64,000 bases of DNA from JAWXUK01 sp044432725 (GCA_044432725.1 JAWXUL010000002.1:62001-126000); one strand, 5' to 3'. Counted from the first letter of the stretch, positions 8,340-17,431 are shown. Program-made: numbers and translations. The notes: generated by a model not told the origin, from the sequence alone.

Positions 8340-9530
8340 TTACACAGCTTCGAAAATAGCTGCGACACCCATACCACCACCGATACAAAGTGTAGCAAGA
8401 CCAGTTTTCTTACCACTACGTTTCATTTCGTGAAGCAATGTCACGATGATACGAGCACCAGAAGCACCAACAGGATGTCCCAGAGCAATCGCACCACCAT
8501 TGACGTTCAATTTGCTGTCGTCAAAACCAAGTTCTTTGCCCACAGACATAGCTTGTGCGGCGAAAGCTTCGTTTGCTTCGATCAAATCTAGGTCAGCAAC
8601 AGTTTTGCCGATTTTTTTCAATGCTTCTTGTGTTGCAGGAACAGGACCCATACCCATGATGGAAGGATCTACCCCGCCTTGACCCCAAGAGATCAATTTT
8701 GCCATTGGTTTCAAACCGTGTTTTTTCACAGCGTCACCAGAAGCAAGGATGATACAAGCAGCACCATCATTGATACCAGAAGCGTTGGCAGCTGTGACCA
8801 TACCGTCTTTTTTGAAGGCTGGACGCAATTTGCCAACTTTTTCCATAGTAGCACCTTTTGTCAAATGCTCATCTTGGTCAAAATCAACCATGTCTTTTTT
8901 CACTTTAACAGGGACAGGAACGATTTCGTCTTTGAACTTACCAGCAGCTTGTGCAGCTTCTGCTTTGTTTTGAGAAGAAACAGAGAATTCGTCTAGTTGT
9001 TCTCTTGTCCAGCCATATTTTTCACAGAGGTTTTCTGCTGTCAGACCCATGTGGTTGCCTTTGAAGAAAGAAGTTGCATCTGTCAAGCCGTCGTTTACCA
9101 TAGTATCCACTAAAGTAGTAGGACCCATACGAGCACCTGTACGCATAGCAGGAGCAGAATAAGGTGCAGCAGACATATTTTCAGTACCACCGCAAACAAT
9201 GATGTCAGCATCCCCAGCTAGGATAGTACGTCCAGCTTCGATGACTGTTTTCAAGCCAGAACCACAGACCATACCCACTGTATAAGCTGGGACTTCGATA
9301 GGAATACCAGCATTCAAAGAAGCTTGGCGAGCAACGTTTTGACCCAAACCAGCAGTCAGAACGCAGCCAAACATAACTTCGTCCACATCACTTGGATTTA
9401 CACCAGAGCGAGACAAAGCCTCTTTGATTACAATGCCACCCATATCAGCAGCAGGGGTGTTTGCCAAAGAACCACTGAATTTACCAATGGCTGTACGGCA
9501 ACAGCTAACAACGAATAATTCTTTTTCCAT
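8340..9530 (-). CDS. thl: Acetyl-CoA C-acetyltransferase (thiolase)
   Basis: The 396-residue thiolase condenses two acetyl-CoA to acetoacetyl-CoA, the entry step of clostridial butyrate-type fermentation. The nucleophilic Cys89 lies in GMVCGSG; the acid/base motifs GHPVGASGAR and CIGGGMG are near the C-terminus. Length and motifs are those of biosynthetic thiolases. AAGGAGG lies nine bases before the ATG. The gene is monocistronic, with its own terminator; the partner genes (hbd, crt, bcd) are not here, so the downstream product cannot be inferred from context. Confidence 0.95.
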   Translation of the reverse strand: MEKELFVVSCCRTAIGKFSGSLANTPAADMGGIVIKEALSRSGVNPSDVDEVMFGCVLTAGLGQNVARQASLNAGIPIEVPAYTVGMVCGSGLKTVIEAGRTILAGDADIIVCGGTENMSAAPYSAPAMRTGARMGPTTLVDTMVNDGLTDATSFFKGNHMGLTAENLCEKYGWTREQLDEFSVSSQNKAEAAQAAGKFKDEIVPVPVKVKKDMVDFDQDEHLTKGATMEKVGKLRPAFKKDGMVTAANASGINDGAACIILASGDAVKKHGLKPMAKLISWGQGGVDPSIMGMGPVPATQEALKKIGKTVADLDLIEANEAFAAQAMSVGKELGFDDSKLNVNGGAIALGHPVGASGARIIVTLLHEMKRSGKKTGLATLCIGGGMGVAAIFEAV

Positions 9531-9755
9531 TTTGAAAAACCTCCTTAAATTTGTGCGAGAGATAATAATAGTACTCCTTCTTTTCTATGTAGAACTAGGG
9601 AGTCTATAACTACAAATATACTCTTTTTCTGCCTTCTTTTCTTGTCTTATCTTGCGTATTGACTTGCATATCTTGACCACCTGTGAAGAAAATGTCAAGG
9701 TTCACATTCTATAAGAAAAATTTGCCTTTCTCTCAAAAAATTATTAGGATAATCA

Positions 9756-9784
9756 TTGAAATATTGTGTCATTTGTGGTATAAT
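9756..9784 (+). promoter_or_regulatory. Promoter of miaB
   Basis: TTGAAA, 17-nt spacer, TATAAT, about 25 bases before the AAGGAG of miaB. Confidence 0.8.
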
Positions 9785-9814
9785 GTCTTTCTATCAAAAC
9801 TAAGGAGAATCACC

Positions 9815-11224
9815 ATGGCAAATCGTAGTGTTCAAATTCCTTCTTCTGATATTCTAGCACAACTGGAATATTGCAAAGAAATCAAAAACTTTCACAAAGA
9901 TTCCCCCCTTGCCTTTGTGGATACCTATGGCTGTCAGCAAAATGAAGCAGATAGTCAAAAAATTCGTGGCTATTTAGAGAAAATGGGATATGCTTTTACA
10001 AACAATGAAAAAGAAGCACAAATCATTGTGATCAATACCTGTGCCATACGTGACCACGCCGAGCAGAAAATTTTCGGGAATGTCGGCGCTCTTGTCCACA
10101 GTAAAAAGCAAAATCCCAATCAACTGATTTGCCTTTGTGGGTGTATGATGCAACAAGAAGCTGTGGCAGAACGAATTAAGAAATCTTTTCGCCACGTGGA
10201 TTTGGTTTTCGGTCCACAAGTTTTGTGGCGTTTTCCTGAATTTATTCATCGTCTTTTCACCGAAAAAGGACGTATCTTTCAAATTCCACTGGATGCAGAT
10301 AGCATTGCAGAAGGGTTGCCCCAAGTGCGTCAAAATGGTGCCAAGGGCTGGCTTTCTATTATGTATGGTTGCAATAATTATTGTACCTATTGCATTGTGC
10401 CCTATGTGCGTGGGCGAGAACGCTCCAGACAGCCAGAGGAAATTGTGGCAGAGTGTCAAGAAATGATCGATTCTGGCATCAAAGAAATCACGTTACTAGG
10501 ACAAAATGTAAATTCTTACGGAAAAGACTTAGAGACACCACTGGATTTTTCTGATTTGCTACAGTTATTAAATAAACTGGAAGGGGATTTCCTCTTGCGC
10601 TTTATGACCTCGCACCCAAAAGATGCCACAGAAAAACTCTTTGAAACCATGGCATCTTGCGACAAGGTGGCGCCTTCTCTACATCTGCCTTTTCAATCTG
10701 GGAACAATCAAATCTTGAAAGCCATGAATCGTGGCTATACCCAAGAGAGTTATTTGGAAAAAATAACACAGGTGAAAAAGCTGATCCCAAATATCACCTT
10801 GACATCAGATGTGATTGTGGGTTTTCCAGAGGAAACAAGAGAACAGTTCCAAGATACCTTGAAACTACTGGAAATCGTAGAATTTGACGCTCTTTTTACC
10901 TTTATCTTCTCACCCAGATCTGGCACACCAGCTGCAAAACTTCCAGACCCTGTGTCAAAAGAAGAGAAATCAAAAAATTTCCAAGAGCTTTTGGATGTGC
11001 AAAACAAAATTTCTGGAAAAAAACACCAAGAGTCCGTGGGGCAGATTTATCGCTGTCTCGTCGATGGAGAGTCTGGAGACCTACGTTATCCCATGTCCGC
11101 ACGCACCCCTGGAAACAGGCTGTTACGCTTTGATGGGGACCCTTCCTTAGTGGGGCAGTTTGTTTCGTTAAAAGTCACAGAAGCTGGCACTTGGTCCTTG
11201 ACAGGGGAACTTGTGAAAGAATGA
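9815..11224 (+). CDS. miaB: tRNA-2-methylthio-N6-dimethylallyladenosine synthase
   Basis: This radical-SAM methylthiotransferase of 469 residues modifies A37 of tRNAs that carry i6A. The N-terminal cluster ligands are Cys40 (DTYGCQQN), Cys76 (INTCAIRD) and Cys110 (CLCGCMM). The radical SAM cluster is C186-x3-C190-x2-C193 (YGCNNYCTYCIVP), and a TRAM-like C-terminal domain follows. The start at ATG 9815 follows TAAGGAG; the open frame begins at 9683, but the promoter lies inside that extension. The gene stands alone, with its own promoter; mutS/mutL, frequent neighbours in Firmicutes, are absent. Confidence 0.95.
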   Translation: MANRSVQIPSSDILAQLEYCKEIKNFHKDSPLAFVDTYGCQQNEADSQKIRGYLEKMGYAFTNNEKEAQIIVINTCAIRDHAEQKIFGNVGALVHSKKQNPNQLICLCGCMMQQEAVAERIKKSFRHVDLVFGPQVLWRFPEFIHRLFTEKGRIFQIPLDADSIAEGLPQVRQNGAKGWLSIMYGCNNYCTYCIVPYVRGRERSRQPEEIVAECQEMIDSGIKEITLLGQNVNSYGKDLETPLDFSDLLQLLNKLEGDFLLRFMTSHPKDATEKLFETMASCDKVAPSLHLPFQSGNNQILKAMNRGYTQESYLEKITQVKKLIPNITLTSDVIVGFPEETREQFQDTLKLLEIVEFDALFTFIFSPRSGTPAAKLPDPVSKEEKSKNFQELLDVQNKISGKKHQESVGQIYRCLVDGESGDLRYPMSARTPGNRLLRFDGDPSLVGQFVSLKVTEAGTWSLTGELVKE

Positions 11225-11543
11225 CCAGTCGAATCTGCTCTTATCTATCCAGAAAATACCACATTGAAACACAACAAAAAAGCAATCGGCAATATAACCA
11301 AAAATAAACTTTCTTATTTTGTGTAAAAGTCCACATTCCCTTTTCTTGAAAATCAAGGTTTTACACATATCCACATAGTTTTCCACATTCACTGGTATAG
11401 ATGTGGAAAGTTCTTGGCATAGTAAAGTGGATAGAAAGATGATAAAACACAAAAGTCAAGGGGAAGCCTTTCGTCAGTTTACACAAATTTTTCATTGGGT
11501 AAATTCTTTCCAAAGAAAGGAATTTCCAGAAAGGAGCATGTCT
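11225..11543 (+). other. AT-rich intergenic region with a cluster of DnaA-box-like 9-mers before mnmE
   Basis: No gene is seen here. Between 11320 and 11434 several sites resemble TTATCCACA: ATATCCACA (11367-11375) and TTTTCCACA (11379-11387) match 8 of 9; TTTTACACA (11359-11367), its inverted copy (11320-11328), the complement of TGTGGAAAG (11402-11410) and the complement of AGTGGATAG (11426-11434) match 7 of 9. A weaker AAGTCCACA is at 11327-11335. This could be a DnaA-binding region regulating mnmE, or an origin-related element. dnaA and rpmH are not adjacent. Confidence 0.45.
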
Positions 11544-12899
11544 ATGTCTAGGAATGAAACTATCGTCGCTTTGTCCTCTGCCCTCCCTGGAGCACTTGGG
11601 ATATTACGTCTTTCTGGAGACCACGCAATCCAAGCTGTCTCCACGCTTTTTCGTCCCAAAAGTGGAAAAGCATTTCAGGATGAAGGAAGTCGTAAATTAA
11701 TTTTCGGTACATTACTTGACCAAGAAGGAAAGGGCATCGACCAAGTTTTAGCGACCTATAGCAAAGGTCCTAACAGTTACACAGGAGAGGACACAGCAGA
11801 AGTGCACTGCCACGGTTCCCCCATGGTGCTGACCCTTGCTTTAGAAGCTTTTTATGCCTGTGGATGCCGTCAGGCTCTGGCTGGGGAATTTACAAAACGT
11901 GCTTTTCTCAACGGGAAATTAGATTTGCTCCAAGCAGAAGGGGTGGCAGATCTTTTAGATGCAAGGAACACAGCCGCTGTTCACGTGGCACATCAACAGC
12001 TAGAAGGGCGATTAACCCAAAAAATTGAAGAAATTTACGGTGCCTTATCTCATCTTATGGCACATTTTTGTGTGGTGCTTGATTATCCAGACGAAGAGAT
12101 TGACCCATTTCGCAAAGAAGAAATGGAATCTGTTATCTTAGCCCAAAAAGCAGAAATAGATACCCTTCTCTCCACATGGCAACGGGGAAAGCACATTATC
12201 AAAGGGATTCCTTGCGCTTTGTTGGGCTTGCCCAATGCGGGAAAATCTTCACTGCTCAATGCTCTTTTGGGCTATGAGAGAGCCATTGTCACTTCCATTG
12301 CTGGCACCACAAGAGATACCATCGAGGGAGAATTTTCTTTGGGAAACATTTCCCTTCGGCTGATTGACACAGCCGGACTGAGAGAAACCGACGATATCAT
12401 CGAGCAAATGGGGGTGGCGAGAAGCCGTCAAGCCCAAGAAGAAGCCTCGTTGCACTTGGTGGTCATAGATGGGTCTGAGCCTCTCACTGGAGAGGAACCA
12501 GCAGAAAACCCTGATATCCCTTGTATTTGTATTCTGAATAAAGGGGATATACAGCAAAATATCGATATTCATTCTTTGAAGTATCAACATATTTGTCAGA
12601 TCTCTACCAAGACAGGAGAGGGCTTACAGGAGCTACAGAATGTAATAAGTTCTATTTTTTCAACTGTAAGTAATCACTCAAATGACCTTTTATTGACCAA
12701 CCTCCGTCAGGCACAGCAACTAGAATTGGCAAAGCAATCCTTACAAGGGGCATTGGAAGGATTGATTTCTGGCATGGCTGCTGATGGGATTCTCAGCGAT
12801 GTGGAAATGGCAATGAACGAACTGGGGGAACTGAACGGAAGAAACATTCCAGCAGATATTACCCAAGAGATCTTCTCTCGCTTTTGTGTGGGAAAATAA
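11544..12899 (+). CDS. mnmE: tRNA uridine-5-carboxymethylaminomethyl modification GTPase
   Basis: The 451-residue MnmE works with MnmG to modify U34 of tRNAs. It has the N-terminal tetrahydrofolate-binding domain (ALPGALGILRLSG), an inserted G domain with GLPNAGKSS (228-236), DTAGL (275-279) and NKGD (332-335), and the invariant C-terminal FCVGK. AAGGAG is one base before ATG 11538 and seven bases before ATG 11544, so I choose the latter. In many Firmicutes mnmE sits with yidC-jag and mnmG near the origin; here it is isolated. Confidence 0.95.
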   Translation: MSRNETIVALSSALPGALGILRLSGDHAIQAVSTLFRPKSGKAFQDEGSRKLIFGTLLDQEGKGIDQVLATYSKGPNSYTGEDTAEVHCHGSPMVLTLALEAFYACGCRQALAGEFTKRAFLNGKLDLLQAEGVADLLDARNTAAVHVAHQQLEGRLTQKIEEIYGALSHLMAHFCVVLDYPDEEIDPFRKEEMESVILAQKAEIDTLLSTWQRGKHIIKGIPCALLGLPNAGKSSLLNALLGYERAIVTSIAGTTRDTIEGEFSLGNISLRLIDTAGLRETDDIIEQMGVARSRQAQEEASLHLVVIDGSEPLTGEEPAENPDIPCICILNKGDIQQNIDIHSLKYQHICQISTKTGEGLQELQNVISSIFSTVSNHSNDLLLTNLRQAQQLELAKQSLQGALEGLISGMAADGILSDVEMAMNELGELNGRNIPADITQEIFSRFCVGK

Positions 12900-12902
12900 A
12901 CA

Positions 12903-12928
12903 AACCCCCTGACTGACGTCAGGGGGTT
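12903..12928. terminator. Bidirectional terminator between mnmE and the convergent gene
   Basis: An 11-bp stem AACCCCCTGAC/GTCAGGGGGTT with a TGAC loop; T-rich tracts follow on both strands. The stop codon of the minus-strand gene lies inside the stem. Confidence 0.85.
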
Positions 12929-13836
12929 GTTTCTGTGATGGTATCTACTGTGTTTTTGGGAGGCATACGTAATATTTCATCGGCAATTTCTTGAAGTTCA
13001 TCTGCTGTAAAACTGGGCAAAAGCAAGTGATCCCCGTCAAAATATTCAGCACCACATTCCAAAAGAACAGATATAAAGTTATCGTAATCAAAATAGCCAT
13101 CTAACATTCTTTTTTCGCTGTCAATGTAAAAGCGTACCAAGCCAAAATCCACAGGCATTTGTTCTAAACTGAGAAAGCAAGAACACTCTATGGGCATAAT
13201 AGATGGACAATCCTCTGCCAAGGTGTAAAAGGCAACCAGTTCGTCTGTACTTTCTTTTCTCATCAGCTTGGGAGAAGCATAATAAGCATCCACGATTTGT
13301 TTTTCATGCAACAGTTCCTCGAATTCCTCTAAGGTCCCTTCATTTGAATAATAAACCATTTCATCAGGTGTCAGGGTATAAGGAAAGGTAACAAGGGTTA
13401 AAATCGCTGATTCATACTGCCTTGTTTCGCAAAACCCCCGTAAAGAAGCCAGAGAATACTGCAAAAAGCGTTGTTTTCTGTTGACAAATTCTTCCACTGA
13501 TAAAGTAAGGTCGTCAGAAATCAGCTCTACATTTCGATATTGCACTTTTACTTCTGCTACCACACGAAGGACATCGTCAATCTCTGTTGGTGTTGTAGGT
13601 AAGTTGAAGCTAAGTTTCACCATTCCTTGGTCTTTCTTGCTTCCATCAAAATAGATTCCACGTCCCAAGCGTTTTGGGTTATACAGTAAGCCCACATTAT
13701 TTGGATGCTTGTCTTCTAGCACAAAATAAGGACTATAGCTACCAAACCCCAAACGGCAACGTCTTAATAAATCTACCAGATCTAAATCTTCTTTGCAAAG
13801 GACTCCCTTTGCTCTGATTATGAGGTCAACCGCCAT
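12919..13836 (-). CDS. Uncharacterised protein, possibly DUF4299-like
   Basis: A 305-residue soluble protein without signal peptide or membrane segment, rich in acidic residues. The N-terminal part (RAKGVLCKEDLDLVDLLRR, then 'LLYNPKRLGRGIYFDGSKK') recalls DUF4299 proteins of Firmicutes as I remember them, but this is a weak match from memory and no function is known. It is a single gene with its own promoter (13869-13897) and an AGGGGGATT ribosome binding site, convergent with mnmE. I can offer no functional assignment. Confidence 0.7.
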   Translation of the reverse strand: MAVDLIIRAKGVLCKEDLDLVDLLRRCRLGFGSYSPYFVLEDKHPNNVGLLYNPKRLGRGIYFDGSKKDQGMVKLSFNLPTTPTEIDDVLRVVAEVKVQYRNVELISDDLTLSVEEFVNRKQRFLQYSLASLRGFCETRQYESAILTLVTFPYTLTPDEMVYYSNEGTLEEFEELLHEKQIVDAYYASPKLMRKESTDELVAFYTLAEDCPSIMPIECSCFLSLEQMPVDFGLVRFYIDSEKRMLDGYFDYDNFISVLLECGAEYFDGDHLLLPSFTADELQEIADEILRMPPKNTVDTITETTP

Positions 13837-13868
13837 GTCAATCCCCCTAAAAAATTTCTTTGCTTCTT

Positions 13869-13897
13869 ATTATACACTGTTGTGAAAAAACTGTCAA
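13869..13897 (-). promoter_or_regulatory. Promoter of the uncharacterised 305-residue protein gene
   Basis: Minus strand TTGACA, 17-nt spacer, TATAAT: consensus at both hexamers. Confidence 0.85.
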
Positions 13898-14037
13898 TAC
13901 TTTTTAATCTATTTTTTCATATTTGTGATGTATCCATCAAAACTCCCTTTTCTTTTTCTTTCTCTTCTTTCCTGTCCATGCTGGCAGATGTTAGGAGTTT
14001 TCAAGGGAAAGAATACAAGATGTTTTCCCAGTATACC

Positions 14038-14066
14038 TTGACTTTTTACTATTTCTGGTTTACAAT
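14038..14066 (+). promoter_or_regulatory. Promoter of the cysteine desulfurase gene
   Basis: TTGACT, 17-nt spacer, TACAAT, about 135 bases before the start codon. Confidence 0.7.
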
Positions 14067-14200
14067 GTAACTCTCAAATAAATATTTTCCATCAACATGA
14101 TGACACCTTACATCTTAATGTAACTTCTCTCAATCCCTGTTTACTGTTTTTAGAAAAGGGGACAAAGGAGATCTTACCCTCACTCTTTAGGAGGTACACC

Positions 14201-15316
14201 ATGCACTATTTCGACTACGCTGCCACAACACCACTGGCACCTGTGGCTAGAGAAGCCCTGCTTTCACAACTTGATATTCATTGGCATAACCCTTCTGCCC
14301 AATATCCCATGGGCTTAGCCAACAGAAAAGCCTTAGAACAATATCGAGAAACCATTGCCAGAGCAGTCGGCTGCAAGGCAGAAGAGTTTCACTTTACTTC
14401 TGGTGGGACAGAAAGCAATAATTGGGCAATTTTCCAAGGCGCCTCCTTAGGGAGACAGCAAGGAAATCATTTGATTACCTCCTCCCTAGAGCATCACTCT
14501 GTTTTGGAATCTTTTAATGTATTAGAATCACAAGGCAAAAAAGTGACTTATCTTTCGCCTGATGACAAAGGAGAAATCACTCTAGAAAATGTGCTGTCTG
14601 CCATACAAGAAGATACTGCTTTCATTTCTTTGATGGCTGTGAACAACGAAACAGGCATCCAGACAGCCGTCAATCAAATTGCCCGAGGGGTAAAGGCAAG
14701 ATTCCCTCGTATCCTGATACATAGTGATGGGGTGCAAGGATTTTTGAAAAGCCCACTTAGCACAGATGGTCTTGATTTTCTGTCTGTCAGTGGACATAAG
14801 CTTTTTGCTCCTGTTGGTGTGGGAGGCTTGTACGTGCGTAGTACTGCCAAAATCAAACCCTTACTTTATGGTGGAGGGCAAGAAGGGGGATTGCGTTCTG
14901 GCACAGAGCCTCTTCCACAAATTGCTGCTTTTGCCTCTGTGATAGATGGCTGGGAAGAACGACTAGGGAAAACAATGGAGACAAAAGGCAAGGTGATCCA
15001 CGCACTGTCTGCTGTGGAGGGCGTGAAGCTCTGCTTTTCTGATGCCCCCACTGCCTCTCATATTATCCCCATCTCCTTGGTGGGCTATGCCAGTGAAGTG
15101 GTTTTGCGTTTTTTGGGAGAGCATAAGATCTATCTTTCTGCTGGTTCTGCTTGTCACAGAGGTGGTAAAAGTCATGTTTACGAGAAAATGCCCCTTAGTT
15201 CTTCAGAGCGCTTCGGTATCCTAAGAATCAGTATTTCTCATCTCACCACGGAAGAGAATATCTCTGCTTTGGTGAATGGTTTGAATTTGGCTCGGGATAA
15301 TTTATGTTTTTTTTAG
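14201..15316 (+). CDS. Cysteine desulfurase, NifS/IscS family
   Basis: The 371-residue PLP enzyme removes sulfur from cysteine for Fe-S clusters or thio-modified tRNA. PLP Lys200 is in SVSGHKLF, the TSGGTESNN motif is at 66-74, and the persulfide cysteine Cys318 lies in SAGSACHRG. The sequence HSDGVQ at 174-179 replaces the more common H-x-D-A-x-Q. AGGAGG lies six bases before the ATG. No iscU, iscR or thiI follows; a MATE transporter gene starts 11 bases downstream. Whether it serves Fe-S assembly or tRNA thiolation cannot be told from context. Confidence 0.9.
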   Translation: MHYFDYAATTPLAPVAREALLSQLDIHWHNPSAQYPMGLANRKALEQYRETIARAVGCKAEEFHFTSGGTESNNWAIFQGASLGRQQGNHLITSSLEHHSVLESFNVLESQGKKVTYLSPDDKGEITLENVLSAIQEDTAFISLMAVNNETGIQTAVNQIARGVKARFPRILIHSDGVQGFLKSPLSTDGLDFLSVSGHKLFAPVGVGGLYVRSTAKIKPLLYGGGQEGGLRSGTEPLPQIAAFASVIDGWEERLGKTMETKGKVIHALSAVEGVKLCFSDAPTASHIIPISLVGYASEVVLRFLGEHKIYLSAGSACHRGGKSHVYEKMPLSSSERFGILRISISHLTTEENISALVNGLNLARDNLCFF

Positions 15317-15326
15317 GTGGTACTTT

Positions 15327-16700
15327 ATGTTTTCATATATGAAACAAGACCAAGGATTTTACAAACAAACAGCACGTTTGACTCTTCCCATTATTTTACA
15401 AAATATCATTTCCTCTACCCTTTCGATGGCTGACACTTTTATGGTGGGTATCTTGGGGGAGGCACAAATGGCTGCGCTGACTCTGGCGAATATTCCTTTT
15501 TTTGTGATTGTTCTTTATCTTTTTGGTGTACAAAACGGTAGTGGTATTTTAATTTCACAGTATTGGGGCAAGGGCGACACAGATTCCATTCACAAAGTGG
15601 TGGGGATATCCATGTGGCTTAGTATCATTGTCACAGGGCTGATTGCTGTTGCAGTCTATGCTTTTCCAGTGGAATTTATGTCCCTTTTCGGAAATGACCC
15701 AGAAGTGGTAGAACTGGCTGCTGGCTATGGGAAAATCATCGGATTCTCCTATTTTTTAAATGGTTTCACTCTCATGTACTCTGGAGCATATCGAAGCATG
15801 GGACAACCTAAACTGGGGATGTATCTTTTAGGGGTTTCTATGATGCTGAACCTGTTTTTAAATTGGGTCTTTATTTATGGGAATTTAGGTTTTGAAGCCA
15901 TGGGGGTGAAGGGTGCTGCCTTGGCAACCTTGATGGCTCGAGGCTTAGAGGTAGTGATTATGGTTTTTCATGGCTTCTGTGGCAAAAACAATCCCCTCAA
16001 GCTGACACAACTCTTTTCCTTTCATAAACCAATGGCAAAAAAGTTTTTCAAATATTGTCTCCCTGTTGTGTTCAACGAAACAGCATGGGGTATGGGGACA
16101 TCTGTCGCCCCAACTGTCATGGGGCATATGGCAGGAAGTACCGAGATTTTAGCAGCCTATGCCCTTGCATCCAATATGGAAAAGTTGGTCATGGTGGCTG
16201 GCTTTGGCATTGGTGCCAGTTCTGGCATCATTATCGGTAATGCCATAGGTGCGGGGAGTCCCAAGGAGAAAATTCTCCCCATGGGGCACTGTTTGGGAAT
16301 GATGGGCTTTCTCATTGGCTCTGTTTCTGGACTTTGTCTCTGGCTCTTTACCTTGACTCTTTTTCCTCTCTCTATGGCCCCCATGTTCAAACTTTCTTTG
16401 GAAGCTACAAAAATCGCCCAGATTATGCTCTATTTCCTTGCCATCATGATGGGGCTTCGTACTTTTAATACAGTGGCAGTGGTCGGAGTCTTTCGGGCTG
16501 GGGGCGACAGCAAAAAATCTATGTTCGTTGATTTGATTCCCCTTTGGTGCGTGGCAATTCCAGTGACAGTCCTGTCAGGTACTGCCCTACATCTTTCCAT
16601 CTTTTGGGTGGTGATGGCGATGAAATTAGAGGACTTGGTGAAGTTCTTTGTGGGGCTTTATTTCATCCGATCTGATGCTTGGATTCATGATGTGACTTAA
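15327..16700 (+). CDS. MATE family efflux transporter (NorM-like)
   Basis: A 457-residue polytopic protein with about 12 hydrophobic segments and the MATE-typical start 'ARLTLPIILQNIISSTLSMADTFMVG' shape (membrane segment 1 with a conserved aspartate). Each half repeats a G-x-x-x-x-A pattern. Such proteins export cationic drugs or metabolites with sodium or protons. Shine-Dalgarno AGGTGG is six bases before the ATG; a second ATG at 15339 is possible. It is co-transcribed with the upstream desulfurase; I see no functional link between the two. Confidence 0.9.
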   Translation: MFSYMKQDQGFYKQTARLTLPIILQNIISSTLSMADTFMVGILGEAQMAALTLANIPFFVIVLYLFGVQNGSGILISQYWGKGDTDSIHKVVGISMWLSIIVTGLIAVAVYAFPVEFMSLFGNDPEVVELAAGYGKIIGFSYFLNGFTLMYSGAYRSMGQPKLGMYLLGVSMMLNLFLNWVFIYGNLGFEAMGVKGAALATLMARGLEVVIMVFHGFCGKNNPLKLTQLFSFHKPMAKKFFKYCLPVVFNETAWGMGTSVAPTVMGHMAGSTEILAAYALASNMEKLVMVAGFGIGASSGIIIGNAIGAGSPKEKILPMGHCLGMMGFLIGSVSGLCLWLFTLTLFPLSMAPMFKLSLEATKIAQIMLYFLAIMMGLRTFNTVAVVGVFRAGGDSKKSMFVDLIPLWCVAIPVTVLSGTALHLSIFWVVMAMKLEDLVKFFVGLYFIRSDAWIHDVT

Positions 16701-16751
16701 GGCAACACCTTATAATTGCCTTAGCATTCCTGCCTTGTCTTGCTAATTTAT

Positions 16752-16797
16752 AAAAAAAGGTTCCAAATCCAGAAGGATTCGGAACCTTTTTCTTTTT
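16752..16797. terminator. Bidirectional terminator between the MATE gene and rubrerythrin
   Basis: AAAAAGGTTCC and AATCC pair with GGATT and GGAACCTTTTT (one mismatch, AGAA loop); A and T tracts lie on both sides. Confidence 0.85.
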
Positions 16798-16810
16798 GTT
16801 GGGGAGACAA

Positions 16811-17347
16811 TCAATAATTGTGAAGGAGTAGCTCGAAAAATGCCTTTGGGTGAGCACAGACAGGACAAGTTTGGGGTGCCTCTTTCCCCACATGATGGTG
16901 ACCACAGTGTCTACAAAGCCATGTTTCTTCTGTGGGCTTGGAAAAGACTTGATTTTTCTTCATGTTATCTAAGAGTTTTTGATATCTTTCCTCATGTTCC
17001 TTTTCGATTGTCCCCACTTGTTGAAATAAAGTAGAGATGCTGTCAAAGCCTTCTTCTTTCGCCACCTCGGCAAAGGTGACATACATATCAAAGCCCTCAT
17101 AGTGTTCACTTTCAGCGGCGTGAAGGAGGTTCTTTTCCGTTGTTTCGATGCCCCCCAAAAGATTGAACCAAATTTTCGCATGTGCCATTTCGTTATCGGC
17201 TGTTTCTTGAAAAAATTGAGCAATCTGCTCGTAACCCTCGCTTTTTGCTTTGGATTGGAAATAACTATATTTGTTTCGAGCTTGGCTTTCTCCGGCAAAT
17301 GCTGCCCATAAATTCGCCTCTGTGCGAGAACCTTTTAAATTTGGCAT
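16811..17347 (-). CDS. rbr: Rubrerythrin
   Basis: The 178-residue protein has an N-terminal di-iron ferritin-like domain with the usual Glu and ExxH ligands (GESQARNKY, ETADNEMAHAKIW) and a C-terminal rubredoxin-like knuckle CRHCGHHH...CPVC. It reduces hydrogen peroxide in anaerobes. The start is ATG 17347, seven bases after GGAGG; the frame runs six codons further to a TTG. It lies downstream of cysS on the same strand but 84 bases away, with inverted repeats in between, so it probably has its own regulated promoter. Confidence 0.93.
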   Translation of the reverse strand: MPNLKGSRTEANLWAAFAGESQARNKYSYFQSKAKSEGYEQIAQFFQETADNEMAHAKIWFNLLGGIETTEKNLLHAAESEHYEGFDMYVTFAEVAKEEGFDSISTLFQQVGTIEKEHEERYQKLLDNMKKNQVFSKPTEETWLCRHCGHHHVGKEAPQTCPVCAHPKAFFELLLHNY

Positions 17348-17375
17348 AGGTTTTCCTCCGTACAATTTGTAATTT

Positions 17376-17412
17376 CTTATGACTATATTACAGTTTGTAT
17401 TTATGTCATAAG
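17376..17412 (-). promoter_or_regulatory. Candidate operator upstream of rubrerythrin
   Basis: CTTATGAC (17376-17383) and GTCATAAG (17405-17412) form an 8-bp inverted repeat around a 21-nt gap; TTATGTCATAA (17401-17411) is itself palindromic. The position fits a redox regulator such as PerR, although the sequence is not a canonical Per box. Confidence 0.4.
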
Positions 17413-17431
17413 TACAAGGTACGGTATATTT

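Larger units (their letters stand above)
13837..14200. other. Divergent intergenic region, two promoters, no gene seen
   Basis: It holds the minus-strand promoter of the uncharacterised gene and the plus-strand promoter of the cysteine desulfurase. Between them is a pyrimidine-rich stretch flanked by AAAACTCC and GGAGTTTT. The desulfurase leader (about 128 nt) contains a small hairpin TTACAT/ATGTAA; I see no T-box motif. Confidence 0.6.

Noticed and set aside
11225..11543. A true oriC
   Set aside because: The DnaA-box-like cluster is suggestive, but dnaA, dnaN and rpmH-rnpA are absent and gene orientation does not switch cleanly here; only the cluster is reported.
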